Source: Callorhinus ursinus
Lineage: Eukaryota > Chordata > Mammalia > Carnivora > Otariidae
Direction: 5' to 3'
Assembly (NCBI RefSeq): GCF_003265705.1
Contig: NW_020312785.1
Span: forward strand, 129,710,486-129,774,485
Length of the DNA: 64,000 nt
Of the stretch, positions 10,801 through 22,799 are shown piece after piece. Position numbers and translations under genes: made by a program. A model generated the notes under the pieces. It worked only from the letters and a program-made list of their open reading frames with translations, was not told the DNA's origin and made no database searches. The stretch's first letter is position 1. Every line of letters begins with the position of its first letter.

Positions 10801-12096
10801 GGCACAGATGTTATTTCAGAATCATCCTTTAGATATTGTGAAGAATGCTCTTTGTCATATGGTAACAGCATCACATACAGAGTTCACATGTGTTTCTAGC
10901 TCAAACACATCTCTTAGCCACCGATTCCCTTTTGGGAGTAAGTGCTCAGTAGGAGTAATTGCCAGTGTCACCAGCAATATTGGTGTTTGTTTAAGGTTAG
11001 CTTCACTAGGTCTTGACAAGTTTTCTTTTACCTTCCCTAGTCCAATCTGGTTGTGAGCAGCATGATCAGATGTCAGGATAACATCAACAAAGCTAAAGTC
11101 AAGGATGAACTGAAGCTTGCAAAGAAAATGCTCAATATGTAAAAATGCACTTTCAGTTACATTCAGGGGAAGAAGAATAAGGAAGAGCTAGACCTATGGC
11201 TTGAGCCAAATGGTGCAATGTTAGCATATAACAAAGAGGAAGGAAAACAATCCTTCTCCCTGTTGCTTTTGTAACTTCATCAAAAAGAATGATCTTCAAA
11301 TTGCAAAGACGAGATCTTAAGTGGTTACTTTTAGTAGTAAACTGAAAAAAATGAGAAAATTGACAGTGAGCACCCAATTGCGTTCAAGTCACTAGGCTCA
11401 GGGACATTAAGTCTTTAGAAGTAATGGAGAGAAACAAACAAGCAAGCACAAAATAAACATTTTTTTTGATATGAGAAAAGTAAATTTTGTCCTGATTATC
11501 AAAAGAAGGAGCTGAGGGCCGTGGAGGGAGAGGTGGGCATGGGAAACAATATCACACCCATAAAAACTTCGGTTTAAATTTAAATACTTGATTTGTGAAC
11601 ACTATTGAAAAATTATGAGGCAATCAATAAAGAGTAGCATGGGGTTGGGGAGGAGACATAAACAAACACATGATATGTGATACTTGAGTTATGATACAAC
11701 ATATATGATATGCTAAATTATATTATATATACTTATATATCAAGGTGTATCATCATATGCCTATTTCAGTAAGATGCTTGACAAAGTCTTGCAAGATATT
11801 GTGGGGTAAGGTGGTAGAATATGACCTAAATCACAAAAAAATGAATAGGTGAGTTGAACAATTGTTAATTAATTAATAAATGCCAATTGAGGAGATGATA
11901 CACAGAATTATGCTAGTGAGCTCTCTCCTGTCAATTGTTATTACATTGATTTCGGATGAAGTTAGAGAGGATTATCATCACAGTTAAATGGTTATGGACA
12001 GTTGAGATAATATAACCATGTTTCAAAACTAATCTGAACAAATGGATCAAAATGAATCAGATAACATTTACAGCACAAAATATAAAGCATACATTT
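10801..12096. other. Unique sequence, nothing recognised
   Basis: AT-rich, with a purine-rich patch at 11500-11540. Short frames only (82 codons or fewer). I looked for processed pseudogene signs (long frame plus A tail plus TSD) around 11000-11250 and found none. Confidence 0.5.
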
Positions 12097-12293
12097 TTGT
12101 TTTATTTTTTAAATATTTTTATTTATTTATTAGAGAGAGAGCGTGCACACAAGCAAGGGAAGGGGCAGAGGAAGAGGGAGAAACAGACCCCCCGCTGAGC
12201 AAGGAGCCCGACGTGGGGCTCGATCCCAGGACCCTGAGATCATGACCTAAGCTGACAGCAGATGCTTAACAGACTGAGCCATCCAGGTGCCCC
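12097..12293 (-). mobile_element. CAN SINE (SINEC), antisense
   Basis: T-rich tail, GA-rich run, tRNA-like head ending 'ccatccaggtgcccc'. TSD 'taaagcatacattt' (12083-12096) and 'taaagtatacattt' (12294-12307). Confidence 0.96.
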
Positions 12294-12307
12294 TAAAGTA
12301 TACATTT

Positions 12308-12829
12308 AATATAAAAACAATTAGGAAGTACAGGGTGAAGGGCTGAGGGACATGAATGACAGTAGTTTAGAAGAAAAAAAAACCCAGATCAGAGTGATAT
12401 GGTGGCAAATATTAAAAAAAAAACTGTAGTGAGATCATAGAGAAAGAGTAACTGAACATATTCTTTGTCCCCTTCATTCCCATGGTCTTTCTGGTGGGGG
12501 TGGGGATGGGGACTTCCTAATATACTGAGTGTATGTGCTATGAGAGGAAATCACCACAAACAAGAGACAGCCCTGTTTGTTTTGTTATTGATCCACTATG
12601 GAGTCTATCCGGATGTTCCTGTAAAACTGGCTGACCTTGGACATAAGCGAATTATGGAAGGAAAGATCCAGGAGGCTTAGAGGAAGGCAGAAGAATGGAA
12701 ACCAAAAGACAGAAAGGAAAGCAAACATGAGGTACTGACACAGAAACAAACAAATTGTACGATGAAATAGAAAGACCAAAAGCAGCTTCACATAAATGAA
12801 AATTTTAATTTATGAAAGCCTTGGCATTG
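12308..12829. other. Unique sequence with A-runs and a G-rich patch
   Basis: A-runs near 12380 and 12420 and a G-rich patch at 12494-12512. No gene or known repeat recognised. Confidence 0.45.
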
Positions 12830-13104
12830 AAGATCAAAGGGGAAATCACGGACAACTCAACAAATTATGCTAGTGCAAATGTTTTTCCTGTGAGAAAAAT
12901 GAAACTGGATCTCTATCTCCTGCTGTGGAACACAAAAATCTATTCCAGATGAAATGTAGACTTAAATATAAAGATAAAACTTTAAAACTAGTAGGAAAAA
13001 TATGGAATAAGGAAGGAAAGATTTCTAAGGTAAAATTTTAAAATTACTAGTCATAAAACAAGAGATGATACATTTGACTACTTAAAATTAAGAATGTCTG
13101 TTCA

Positions 13105-13217
13105 GTGGCTCCTGGCTGGATCAGTTGGAGGAGCGGGCAAATTTGATCTTAGGGTTGTGTGTTCGAGCCCCACGTTAAGTGTAGAGATTACTTTAAAAAT
13201 AAAATCTTAAAAAATAA
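13105..13217 (+). mobile_element. Short CAN SINE variant, sense
   Basis: tRNA-like head directly followed by 'gtgtagagattactttaaaa' and an A-rich tail, without the long CT-rich segment; about 113 bp. It has a pol III B-box-like 'gttcgagcccc'. Approximate TSD 'agaatgtctgttca' (13091-13104) and 'agaacttctgttca' (13218-13231). Confidence 0.88.
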
Positions 13218-13319
13218 AGAACTTCTGTTCATTTAAAGATACCACAAAGTGAAATGGCAAGCCACAATCTAGGAGAAGCACTTTGAAACACCTAAAACCG
13301 ACACAAAGGATTAGTATTT

Positions 13320-13357
13320 TCTCTCCCTCTCTCTCTACACAAACACACACACACATC
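13320..13357. repeat. Compound (CT)n(CA)n microsatellite inside L1M
   Basis: CT-rich then CA-rich, similar in structure to the one at 10152. Confidence 0.85.
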
Positions 13358-14240
13358 TATTAACTACTATGGATTAAGAGAGAAATGCAAAAGGAAGCAT
13401 GAATGATAAATAGGCATAGGAAAAGACGTTTGACTTCGTTAGAAATCAAGGCGATGCTTTTTCAGACCCCAGAGACATACATTTTAGATGGGTGAAATTT
13501 AAGAGCCTGACATTACCAAATGTTAAGGGTATGGAGCAACAAGAACTCATACTGCTAAAGGGAGCTTCAACTGGTTCAACCACTTGCAAAAATAATTTGG
13601 AATCACCCAGCAAAGAAAACATTTATTTTCTGACCCAGCAATTCCATTCCTAGAGAAACTCTTACTCACATGTACCAGAAGACAATGTGCACGAAAACTC
13701 ATAACAGCATTTTTGTAATAGCAAAACACCGGAAATAAACCCCTAAACAGGAAATAACCTAAAAGTCCATCCACAGACAGGCAAATAAATAAAATGGTAT
13801 GTTTACATGACACAGTATCATACAACAGGGGTAAAGGAACAAATTCTAGCTTTATATCCTGGATGGAAAAGTCTTAGGAATACAATTAAGAATGAAAAAG
13901 CAAGTTTCAGGAAAAGTATATATGGCACGCAACTATTTTTATAAAGTTCACATTCGAGCAAAATTTTAAAATACACATTATTTTGGGAGATACACACACA
14001 TGTAATAAAGCAAAAAAAAAAAACTCCTTACTGATAAATACAAAATTCATAACTGTGCACCTCAGTGGAGGGAGGCAGGAGATAGGAACAGTGAAGAATG
14101 CTAGATATGCAATATCAACCGTATTGTAATGTCCTACTTCTTAAGTTGGGCATTGATTTCATGAGAGATTTATTTCATGATTAAGTTTCATAGCCTATAT
14201 ATATGTTATAAAATATAAATGTATTTGTAAAGAAAATACA

Positions 14241-15139
14241 TCAAGGAGAGAGAGAGACAAACCAAGGAAGGCAGGTCTTCTTAAGCCCATCAAAGCTGAG
14301 TATGCAGCACTGACAGATGATCAAGATGTTAAGAAATATTTTGCTTCTTTCTCTGGACTTCAAGTGGGTTATCAGTCAGTGCTACAGCTTGAAATTAGTT
14401 TCTTTCTGGAAATGGCCTGGCCTGTCCAACTTTCTGTTAATTCTGTTAATAATATAAGATTACAGAGGTACACTTTCCAATTTAGGAAGGGGAACATTCA
14501 ACTGGGTTCAAGACTATTGAACTATAGCTGCAATATCATGGTCAATCCTTAGAACCATATTTTATGAGAAGTTAATACTAGAGAGTTTCTAGGGGAAGTC
14601 AGTGTAGACACAGATGTCAAAAATCAACCTCATATGAATGGCTACCTAAATCTGAATTTGAGATGCTCAACTGAGAGAAGAGAGAGATTAGGAGAAATAT
14701 GATAGCTGATTCAAAAATTAAAAAGAAATTCTGTCAAGTTTTAAAAATTTAGCTTTATTCTGCATAAAGAGTGGCCACCCACTACCAATCCATTGGTACC
14801 AATACATTAGAAATGTATTGAAGCTGATTTAAGCTTTGAAAATTAAAATATCAGCTCACAGCAGCTAGCAGGATGACTAACTCTGGATGGTGGCCTATTA
14901 TAGTCCAAGAATTACCTAGTGCTTTTAAGGAATGTTACCCTTCAAAAAAAAAAAAAAAGGAGTTTACAGAATCTTTGTTTTTCTTATAATGGATTATAGT
15001 TTATAATTCTGACCACAGGTTTAGTTTTTTTGGTCTTAAAAATATAATAATATTTACCTCAAAATCAGTTTTGTCGTTTATTTTTTATTTCTTCTAACTC
15101 AGTTCCAGAGATAGTGGTAAGAATGAATGACTCCTCCTC
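14241..15139. other. Unique AT-rich sequence
   Basis: Contains an A-run at 14945-14959 without a recognisable element upstream. No gene seen. Confidence 0.45.
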
Positions 15140-15765
15140 AGTAACTACCTAACTCTATGAAAATTTCTTCACCTCTCTGATCCTCAGTTTCCCCACCCCA
15201 CCCATGGTAGGGTGAGTAATGGCCTCCTAAATATGTCCATGTCCCACTCACTAGAACTTGTGAATATGTTACCTTATATAACAAAAGGGACTTTGCAAAT
15301 TTGATGAAGGATTTCATAATGAAGAGATCATGCTGGATTATTTGGTGGGCCCAGTACAATCACATAGGACCTTGTAAGAGGGATGAAGAAGAATCAGAGG
15401 CAGAGGAGAGGGTTAGGTGATGAGGGAAGAAGAGATTGCATGGCAGGCAATTGAAGATGGAGGAAGGAACCACAAGCCAAGGAAACAGGCAGCCCCTACA
15501 ACCTGGAAAAGGCAAGGAAATGAATTCTCCCTTTAGGGCCTCTGGAAGGAACCAGGTATGCAGATCCCTTGACTTTAGTCCTGTGGAACTAATTTCTGAA
15601 TTCTGACCTGCAGAACTGTAAGATTACCTGTCTGTGTTGTTTTGAGCCACAGAGCTTGTGGTAATTTGTTGCAAGAGCAACAGGAAACAAATACATCATC
15701 TCATAGGGTTTTTGTGAGGATCACAAATGAGATAAACCAGTAAAAAGTTCTTGGCTTCTATTAAA
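15140..15765 (+). repeat. MIR, sense, split by an LTR (15140-15204 and 15697-15765)
   Basis: The left part has 'ttcacctctctgatcctcag' and the right part 'tctcatagggtttttgtgag' and 'gatcacaaatgagataa'. These are consecutive in MIR, so the LTR between them inserted into a pre-existing MIR. Confidence 0.7.
15205..15696 (+). mobile_element. MLT1-like (ERVL-MaLR) solo LTR, sense, near full length
   Basis: Ordered matches to the MLT1 family: 'cttgtgaatatgttacctta', 'gggactttgcaaatttgatg', 'ggtgggcccagtacaatcac', 'gattgaagatggaggaaggaa' region (about 15450-15470), 'cctgcagaactgtaagatt', 'gtggtaatttgttgcaagag'. About 490 bp, no internal coding region. Family is sure to the MaLR level only. Confidence 0.78.
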
Positions 15766-16983
15766 GTTATTGTCCACCTAATTTACCCAAAATGAAGATT
15801 CAGTTGCATGAGCAATTGTATCAGTGTGCCCCCCATTATTTTCTCTCACAGACCATTTTCGTATCTTTGCATATATTAATGAGGGGGGGAAAGGAACCTG
15901 GATCGGAGACAGCGCACAGCCATTAATGCCGAGGGTCCTGACACATGATTGACTTCCATAGGCCTCGTTCCTCAGCTATACTCAGAGGCTAGATCCTTCA
16001 AGCCCTAAAATTCAATGACTATATGCTTACTAAGGTAGCCAATACCTGCTTTCTGAGTCTCCCCCCTCTCTCTCTTCTGGTTTAACCTGTAGCTAGTGTC
16101 TGAATTATCTAGTGCCAACTGCCCCTCGGTTATCTTTGTTTTGGGCACTGATTAACCAGGCAAGTCTAATTCTGTGATTAAACCAAAAAGGAAGACGAAA
16201 GGAGGTCAAGCCATTCCTAGCTTAAATTTATGCTTAGAAGTTCGATGTTTTACAAAGAATGTTCTTAGCAAAAAAAATCCTAGCTCTAAGAGTCCTTATA
16301 GATTTCCCCTGGGTCCTTCTGTCATTAATTCAAGACTATCACTTTCAAGAACAGGTTGGCTGGCCATCCTTACCAAGTGTTCTGTCCAGGCTCTTATCCT
16401 TCTAAGTGGCAGGACGTTTGACACACTTTCCTTGTTGCTAAGGCGTAGATAACAGTACCCGGGGATCAAAAATGACCAAAATAGAACAGACACCAAAGTG
16501 CTGTTGAACACAACCTCCCTTTCATATCTCTGCTTTTTCCAACTCACCATGGAGAGAAAGTCTGTGAAAAAGTTTTGCCATCTATAAATTATTCTGCAAA
16601 TGCAAAGAGTTCCTTTTTTGTAAACCCTCAGTATGGGGTTAGATGTCATGATAGAGACACGGACAACACTCAGCTGACACACAAAGGAACTTCAACATGA
16701 GAAAATCCAGAAAACTTTACAAGGTGGTTTTGAAAGAAGAATAGATCTTTGCCAGCTAGAGAAAACGAGGACATTTTGGGGGAGAAAAGATGGTATGTGG
16801 AAAAGGCAGAAAAGCACCCTCTAAAAATAGCGAGAAGTTAGTGTGTCTGGCACATAGTGGGGAGAAACAGAGAGCAGTAGGGAAGAAGGCCAAGGTCTGC
16901 CACTGCAGGGCTGTGTATGCCATGTTGTGCATCTGAATTTTATTGTATTGGCGTTCATCAACCAAAGAGACACCCATTGCCAC
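15766..16983. other. Unique sequence; possible conserved non-coding element at 15855-16180
   Basis: Not repetitive by eye. It has several retained CpGs (15903-15935) and homeodomain/POU/PBX-like motifs (see findings). A 128-codon minus-strand frame at 16296-16682 has no recognisable features and I do not call it a gene. Confidence 0.35.
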
Positions 16984-18479
16984 GGGTGTGGCATGTTCAG
17001 ACTTGGTTTTTAGAAAAAAATAAATAAATAAAATGGGTAGAGGTAGCCAAGATGTTGAAATAGCCTAGGCCTGGGATAGGGGCTGTGGGATGGGGATGGA
17101 CGGGGGCGACCTTTCACTGAAAGCCGACTGACGGTGGGAAGAAGAGTTTGGTAGTGACCTGGAGGTTTCCAGCTTGGCTGACTAGGTGCCTGGTGCCACT
17201 GGAAGCAAAGGGCGAGGGAGAGAGAACAAAGTTTGGGACTAGAAACAGTTGACTTAAAACACTGGGTAGATGGAAGGTGAAGATACAATCAGAATGCTAG
17301 AAAATCTTTAAAGCCACTTAGGCAAAGTGAGGCAAAGGACACAGGATAGGTGTGGGCAGAGGGACGGAGGAGAAGATAAATAGAAAAGTCAAAGGAAGCG
17401 AATGTAGAGAAATGAGCAGGGCACTAGCCACCTGTGCCAAGTGCAGGAATGAGGTCCAGGAAATGAAGGACAGAAATAGGTAGCAGAGAGCCACACCAAA
17501 ACCCCAAGGACATGCATGCTCATGTGGAGATGAAAATTTCTTCTCTCTATAACTTGAGAATTCTAAACATTTAGCATACGCCTTGCACACGATATGAGCT
17601 TGGTGTGTTCGCAACAAGGAGCCAAGGGGAATGAGGCCTTCCCATATTCTGAGGCCAGAATGCAGAGCCCAGCCCTAGCCACAACCACTCAAGAACTTAA
17701 AACAAATCAGTCCCCAAAGTACTGAAAAAGCGAGATAGGAAACAATGAGTAATGTGGGCCCAGGAATGGAAACAAAGCACGCAGCAATGTGCGTACACAT
17801 GGATGCTCGGCTGGCCTCCTCCTCCTCAGCCCCCCCAAACTGTTTAGGAAGAATAGATGATTAGGCCTCAGTATAATTAATTCTCTTTCACAGAAGTAGA
17901 AATAAATTGCAGCTTAAGTGACTAGAGAAATCAAAGAACTACATAAACGAGTATACACATAATAATCATTACATGTGCCCTTAAAAGCAGTGGTGGGAGA
18001 AAGCAAGGACGGGCAGAGAATAAGAAATGACACTTATGTACTGAGAAGGGGATTAGACAGACCCCAGGGTGAGTCAGAAAACAAAAGCTTCCCCGTCCGA
18101 GGGAAAAGAAGAGTAAGAAATAATATTGGAATAACAATGTTGGCATATATCTGGGAGTGAGTACAGGGGGACTGTGCTTCCCCACAACAAGGAGTATGCA
18201 AAGGAGATCAAAAAGAGCTACCACTTTTCTACAAACAAGTGAGAATAGAAGAAAGGATAATGGCAGGAGACTGAGTCACAACGAGGGCAGCCTGACACTG
18301 TGAGGGATGCAGGGACGACAGAAACACCACCCCAGGTGCTCTGACTGGCTTCAGGATAGGACGGCACTCTTTATAAACACACAGCAGCCAACAGGGAAGT
18401 TGTGATCCATGACTTGATTAAGAAAGAGTCAGAACTCAAAAGTCAGCTTTCTTTATATATATAAAATACATATATTCAC
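16984..18479. other. Purine-rich unique sequence, no gene recognised
   Basis: GA-rich plus strand, giving several spurious minus-strand frames up to 99 codons rich in P, L, S and F. No promoter, splice pattern or repeat family could be assigned. Confidence 0.4.
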
Positions 18480-18683
18480 ATCTTTGTTTTAGGATTTATC
18501 TATCCATTTGAGAGAGAGTGAGACACAGCAGGGGTAGGACAGAGGGAGAGAGAGAGAATCTCCAGCAGACACCCCACTGAGTGTGGAGCCCGACATGGGG
18601 CTTGATCCCACGACACTGAGATCATGACCTGAACCGAAACCAAGAGTTTGACGCTCAACCAACGGTACCCACCCGGGTGTCCC
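18480..18683 (-). mobile_element. CAN SINE (SINEC), antisense, somewhat diverged
   Basis: T-rich tail, GA-rich run, tRNA-like head ending 'cacccgggtgtcc'. It sits in a TA-rich target, with 'atatattca' on both sides (about 18470-18478 and 18689-18697). Confidence 0.9.
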
Positions 18684-18697
18684 TATATATATATTCA

Positions 18698-19106
18698 TTT
18701 CTGAAGGTTCACTCCAAGCCTGGCTGTCAAAAATAATAACAATTCAGGTTGTCAGGAAAGCCCTGTACATCTCAGCATTCTGGCACTGCCTGTGGGCCGT
18801 GATTCTGAGGTTACAGCGCTATGCTTGGAGCATCTGTCATGGGCAGGTTGGGTGGCCCGGAAGGTCACCTACATGTAACTCGCTCTATCCAGTGGCTCTA
18901 AGCTGCTCTAGGCACTATACGTAGAGTAATAACAATGTAGACCTGCTGGCATTATGACAAAAGAATCAGCCAATCATTGCTTAAAAACAGATATATTTCC
19001 AAGTCTCAGATCTGGCTGATGTAGAAAAATCCATTGAAACACAGACACTCTGAAGTTTCATTGCAAAGGATTGAGTCTGAAGAGATTATTTAGTCCCTGC
19101 TTCAAC
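18698..19106. other. Unique sequence, nothing recognised
   Basis: Moderate GC with a few CpGs; no open frame or repeat of note. Confidence 0.4.
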
Positions 19107-19152
<46 letters not shown>

Positions 19153-19205
19153 CACACACACACAGAGAGAGAGAGAGAGAGGGAGAGAGAGAGAGGGAGA
19201 GAGAT
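19107..19205. repeat. Compound (TA)n(CA)n(GA)n microsatellite
   Basis: About 45 bp of TA alternation, then six CA units, then about 45 bp of GA/GGA: three dinucleotide phases in one tract. A 118-codon frame crossing it is an artefact. Confidence 0.95.
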
Positions 19206-19529
19206 ACTAGGCTCTTTTCTCCATTAAGCATAAAAAGGGGTAATAGATTTTTGTTACTTCCCTATTTTTATGCGAAGGTCCTGCCGTTTATAAGCCCCAA
19301 GCCAGAAAGGAAATACAAGGAAGAAGATGAACATACATTTGGGCCCCAAAAACAAACAGGTTCACCCTCCTCTGAACTCCTACACAACTTTGTCCCTCCC
19401 TGGGGACATGGATCATCTCTACCTTAAACAGTTTCTATGTATGTTTGTGCCTCAGCTCTCCTACTATTTTGCAAGCTCTTAATGAGCAGTACTGCATTTT
19501 AAAATGGTATCTGAGTAACGTCTCATGTT

Positions 19530-19735
19530 TGTCAAGGGCTTTATACTTTTGCAGGATGTCCTATCTCACTTGGTCTTCGTGAACCTGTCAGGTACGGCAA
19601 GCCCATTCCACTCATTTCATACATGAGGAAACGAGATAAAGAAAGGTTAAGTGACTTGGAGGTCACAGAGCTGTCCAGCTGAATTCTGGAGCCAGGGATT
19701 GAGTACCTCCCTCTATGCCCCAAACCAGGCCTCTT
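19530..19735 (-). repeat. MIR SINE, antisense
   Basis: 'catgaggaaacgagataaag', 'ggttaagtgacttggaggtc', 'acagagctgtccagctgaat', 'ggagccagggattgagtacc' in antisense MIR order. Confidence 0.8.
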
Positions 19736-20025
19736 TTCCCCACGCCAAGCTCTTCCCCCTCCTCTCCTGCCAGCCACCTCACACGGCTGGTCATCAGCCA
19801 GGTGCTCATTATAAATAGGAATTCTGGAGAAAAGAACACAGGAGCAGAAACCTAAGGCAGTTCAAATGAGAAAGGGAGATACATACCAACTGGTCTTCAC
19901 GTTCTCTAATCTGACAACGATTGGAACACCGTTGCTGGGTCTGCAGAGCCTCTGATTAGTCATCTCCATGAGAGAGTCAGGCAGCATTGCCATCGTCAGA
20001 GAAGGAGCACGGGAAGTCGTGTGCA

Positions 20026-20026
20026 T

Positions 20027-20066
<40 letters not shown>

Positions 20067-20080
20067 ACGTGTGTGCACAC
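20026..20080. repeat. (GT)n microsatellite with GC/AC steps
   Basis: About 19 GT units then 'gcacgtgtgtgcacacac', still alternating purine/pyrimidine, so Z-DNA prone. Confidence 0.95.
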
Positions 20081-21639
20081 ACTGTGTACTTGGAGGGAGG
20101 AAGCGGTATTAGGAGAAGTATAGAATCACTGATGCTGAGGTGGGCTGAGTTCTCAGAGGGCATCTCTTCCAGTGTTGCTGGAGAGGTGCTCAGACACACC
20201 TGCTGGGGATGCTTCTGGCAAAATGACCTCCTCTTCACCCAGTCCCATGATATAAACATAGAGGATGATATCTTGGCCCAGTTACCAGCACTGGGCTGGA
20301 GGGTAGATGAAAAGGCAGAAGCTCCTATAGGCAGAGGGGCAAGAGGTTATAAATGCTCACAGAAAGGCAAAGGTGGTGGCTCGATAAGGAGGCTTAGAAG
20401 CAAAGCCTAGCTTAAGATGGCAATTCCTATGCAAGTCAGGGCTCTCAGGGGGAATGTATGAGAGAGTCAGGGAGGCAGGAGGGGAAGGCGATAGAGATGT
20501 GGCGTCAGGAGAAGTCTAGCCTGATCCCGCCAGGAGCTCTGGTGTGTAAATTACTCCGCGGAGGTTGTCCTGCACCAACACAAAGGGACTCAGCCTTCAT
20601 ATCTCCTCATCAGCCAGTTACTGGCCAAGGGCTTCCCCAGGGGTGGGTGCTGTAACCTCCCAGGCATCTTTGGATGCGACAGATGTCATCAGTCAAGGGC
20701 GATCTTAAAGGGAAAGAGGCAGATGTGAAAAGTTGGCAGCCAACACCCACAGCAGCTGTAGGATGGGTGCACCCACCCAGGAAAGGGGACTAGGGTGGGG
20801 CACCACCAGTCTCTGCTACAGGCAGTTTCTCATACCTGGAGGAATCTGCATTCCACCTGGGTGGACTAATTTAGGGGTGGATACCACCACCTATGGATGC
20901 TTGGGGAACTGTGGGCAACCTGGGGGAGCCAATGCTCTGCCTGGAATTATGCTGTGTAATAGGAAACTATTATACATAAGTTTCTATACTCTTTACCTTT
21001 AATGAAACTTTCTTGCCCCTGTATGTGTTAGTGTCTTTTGATCCATCATTGTCTCATTGTGGCAATGCACGCAAAAGACCTCTTCACAAATCTGCTAACC
21101 TTTGTACAGCTCAGGGACAGTGGGCTCAATCACTCCCAAAGGTTACTAAGTCTATTTTGTTATTAAATACATGTTTGTAATTACTTGTTTAATAAAATAA
21201 AAAATCGATTTCCCTGTAAGTTCCATTCACCAAAGTCATAGAAAGGAAGTCTGATCCTTAGATATCTTTTCTTTCACAGACAAAATATCCACAACTCAAA
21301 TTATTCCACAATATTGTACTCATGTACTCAAATCTGCTCACCCATCTGGTCCCTGCCCAATGGAGAAATTCCAGATTGTCTATGACCCCATTAAAGGAGG
21401 TGCCGAGAACAACCCCACCCTCCAGGAGTGGTGTGACTTACGTGGAACAGAGGAGGACTATTCTTGTTCTAGACACAGCAGTTCAATTAATAGAATCTAA
21501 AATTAACTTCATGATTCAAATAAGCTCTGCTTCAAGCCCTGATATACCACTGATTTACATTAGCTTGTAAACAACTAATCTAAATATTTTTGCATATGCT
21601 GTCTGTTTTACCCCATCCTTAGTTTCTAGATTGGGTTTT
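20081..21639. other. Unique or unclassified sequence
   Basis: Relatively GC-rich at 20100-20960. The part at 20940-21090 (ending near 'ctttaatgaaactttcttgc') is vaguely LTR-like, but I cannot assign a family or edges. A 129-codon frame that starts in the GT repeat is rejected. Confidence 0.35.
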
Positions 21640-21960
21640 TTATCCCTTTACTACAGGCTTTTATTCCTATTCATGTAAAGTTCCCCTCGCTAGAGCTGGC
21701 CTATCATTCCAACCTGAAATGATCCTTTCAGATCCCAATTCTGTTATTCAAAGTATGTGCCATGCTTCCAGGCTTCATGTCAACCACGACTTTGATAAAT
21801 ATGCAATCTATATCCTCACCAAAATTATTGATAAAAAACAGTACCTTGAGAGGGCCAAGAGGGAGTCCTCAAAGCCTGCCACTACAGACCACCCTCCCAG
21901 AAGCCATTATAGTTCTCACACAGCTTAATTCATGCTTGTTCCAAGACCCAGTCTAAATGT
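21640..21960 (-). repeat. L3/CR1-like ancient LINE relic, antisense
   Basis: The antisense phrase order of mammalian/vertebrate CR1-L3 relics can be followed: 'ccaggcttcatgtcaacc', 'ctttgataaatatgcaatct', 'aaaattattgataaaaaaca', 'gagagggccaagagggagtc', 'gcctgccactacagaccacc'. The next-upstream part of the same family appears at 52585-52935. Confidence 0.55.
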
Positions 21961-22284
21961 GACAATGAATTCACTCTTTCAGATATGGATTCAGATATAC
22001 TGAGTTTTGAAGAATGTGAAATAACTAATTCATAACATATTTGCAGTTACATTCATCTAACAGAATATAAAAACAGAATATGAAGCTGTTATGGATAAAA
22101 ATAATCCGAAGACACAAGGACCAATATCTAGAGTATGATTTCCGAATTAAAAAATTCATTTTCTTCCACACAGGAGAGGATGACAATTCTCAGGAGGCAG
22201 AAGGGATGGTGACCGAGCCCTGGCTGGGGACACGTGGAATGCAGTGGTACTAAGGGAAATGGGGGATGATAATAGTTGAACCAC

Positions 22285-22785
22285 TGCATTATTTTGCTCT
22301 TGCTGCACAACACATTACCACAAACTCAGCTCCTTAAAGTAACAATGTCTATCATCTATCTATCAGTTTCCATGGGTCAGTCCCATGGCTGAGGTTGGCT
22401 TGGCCCTTTGCTCAGGGTCCTGCCAGGCAGAAATCAAGGAGTTGCTGAGGCTACAAAGTCATCTGAGGCCTGGGGGTCCCTTCCGGGCTCGCTGGTTGGT
22501 GGCAGAATTCAGTTCCTTGCATGGCAGGACTGAGGGCCACGTTTCCTTGCTGGCTGCCAGCTGGTGGCTGCTCTCAGCCCCTACAGGCACCCTGCCATCC
22601 TCCACCATGGGGTCCTCTCCACAATACAGCAGTTTGCTTCTTCAAGGCCAGCAGGGGAATCTCCCTCTCCATTTGGCTAAGAGAGAGTTTTATGCAAAGT
22701 AGTCAAAAGAGTGACAATCCCATCATACTCGCAGGAGACGGGCATCTTGGGGGCCACCTGAGACTTCTGCCTGCCACAGAGGTTA
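22285..22785 (-). mobile_element. Ancient LTR-like repeat (MaLR-like), antisense
   Basis: 'gctcttgctgcacaacac', 'attaccacaaactcagctcc', 'ttggccctttgctcagggtc', 'ttccttgcatggcaggactg', 'ccttgctggctgccagctgg' follow a familiar antisense order of an abundant ancient LTR-type repeat. Open frames of 96-105 codons here derive from the repeat and are not genes. Confidence 0.55.
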
Positions 22786-22799
22786 GCAGCACGGGGAGG

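Larger units (their letters stand above)
12830..14230 (+). mobile_element. Old L1M body (ORF2 3-prime part and 3-prime UTR), sense, interrupted
   Basis: Decayed L1 landmarks in order: 'aaactggatctctatctcct', 'cttaaatataaagataaaac', 'tttctgacccagcaattcc', 'cataacagcatttttgtaat', 'aaagtccatccacagacag', and a decayed tail. Multiple stops and frameshifts; no functional ORF2. The short SINE at 13105-13217 is inserted within it. Confidence 0.75.

Noticed and set aside
13105..13200. tRNA-like sequence with B-box
   Set aside because: It is the tRNA-derived head of a CAN SINE with A tail and TSD, not a tRNA gene. The same applies to the other twelve SINE copies.
16296..16682. 128-codon minus-strand frame
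   Set aside because: No domain, poor start context and no supporting exon structure. It lies beside a possible non-coding conserved region.
19071..19427. 118-codon plus frame
   Set aside because: A third of it is a translated TA/CA/GA microsatellite.
20021..20410. 129-codon plus frame
   Set aside because: It starts inside the GT repeat and has no recognisable domain.
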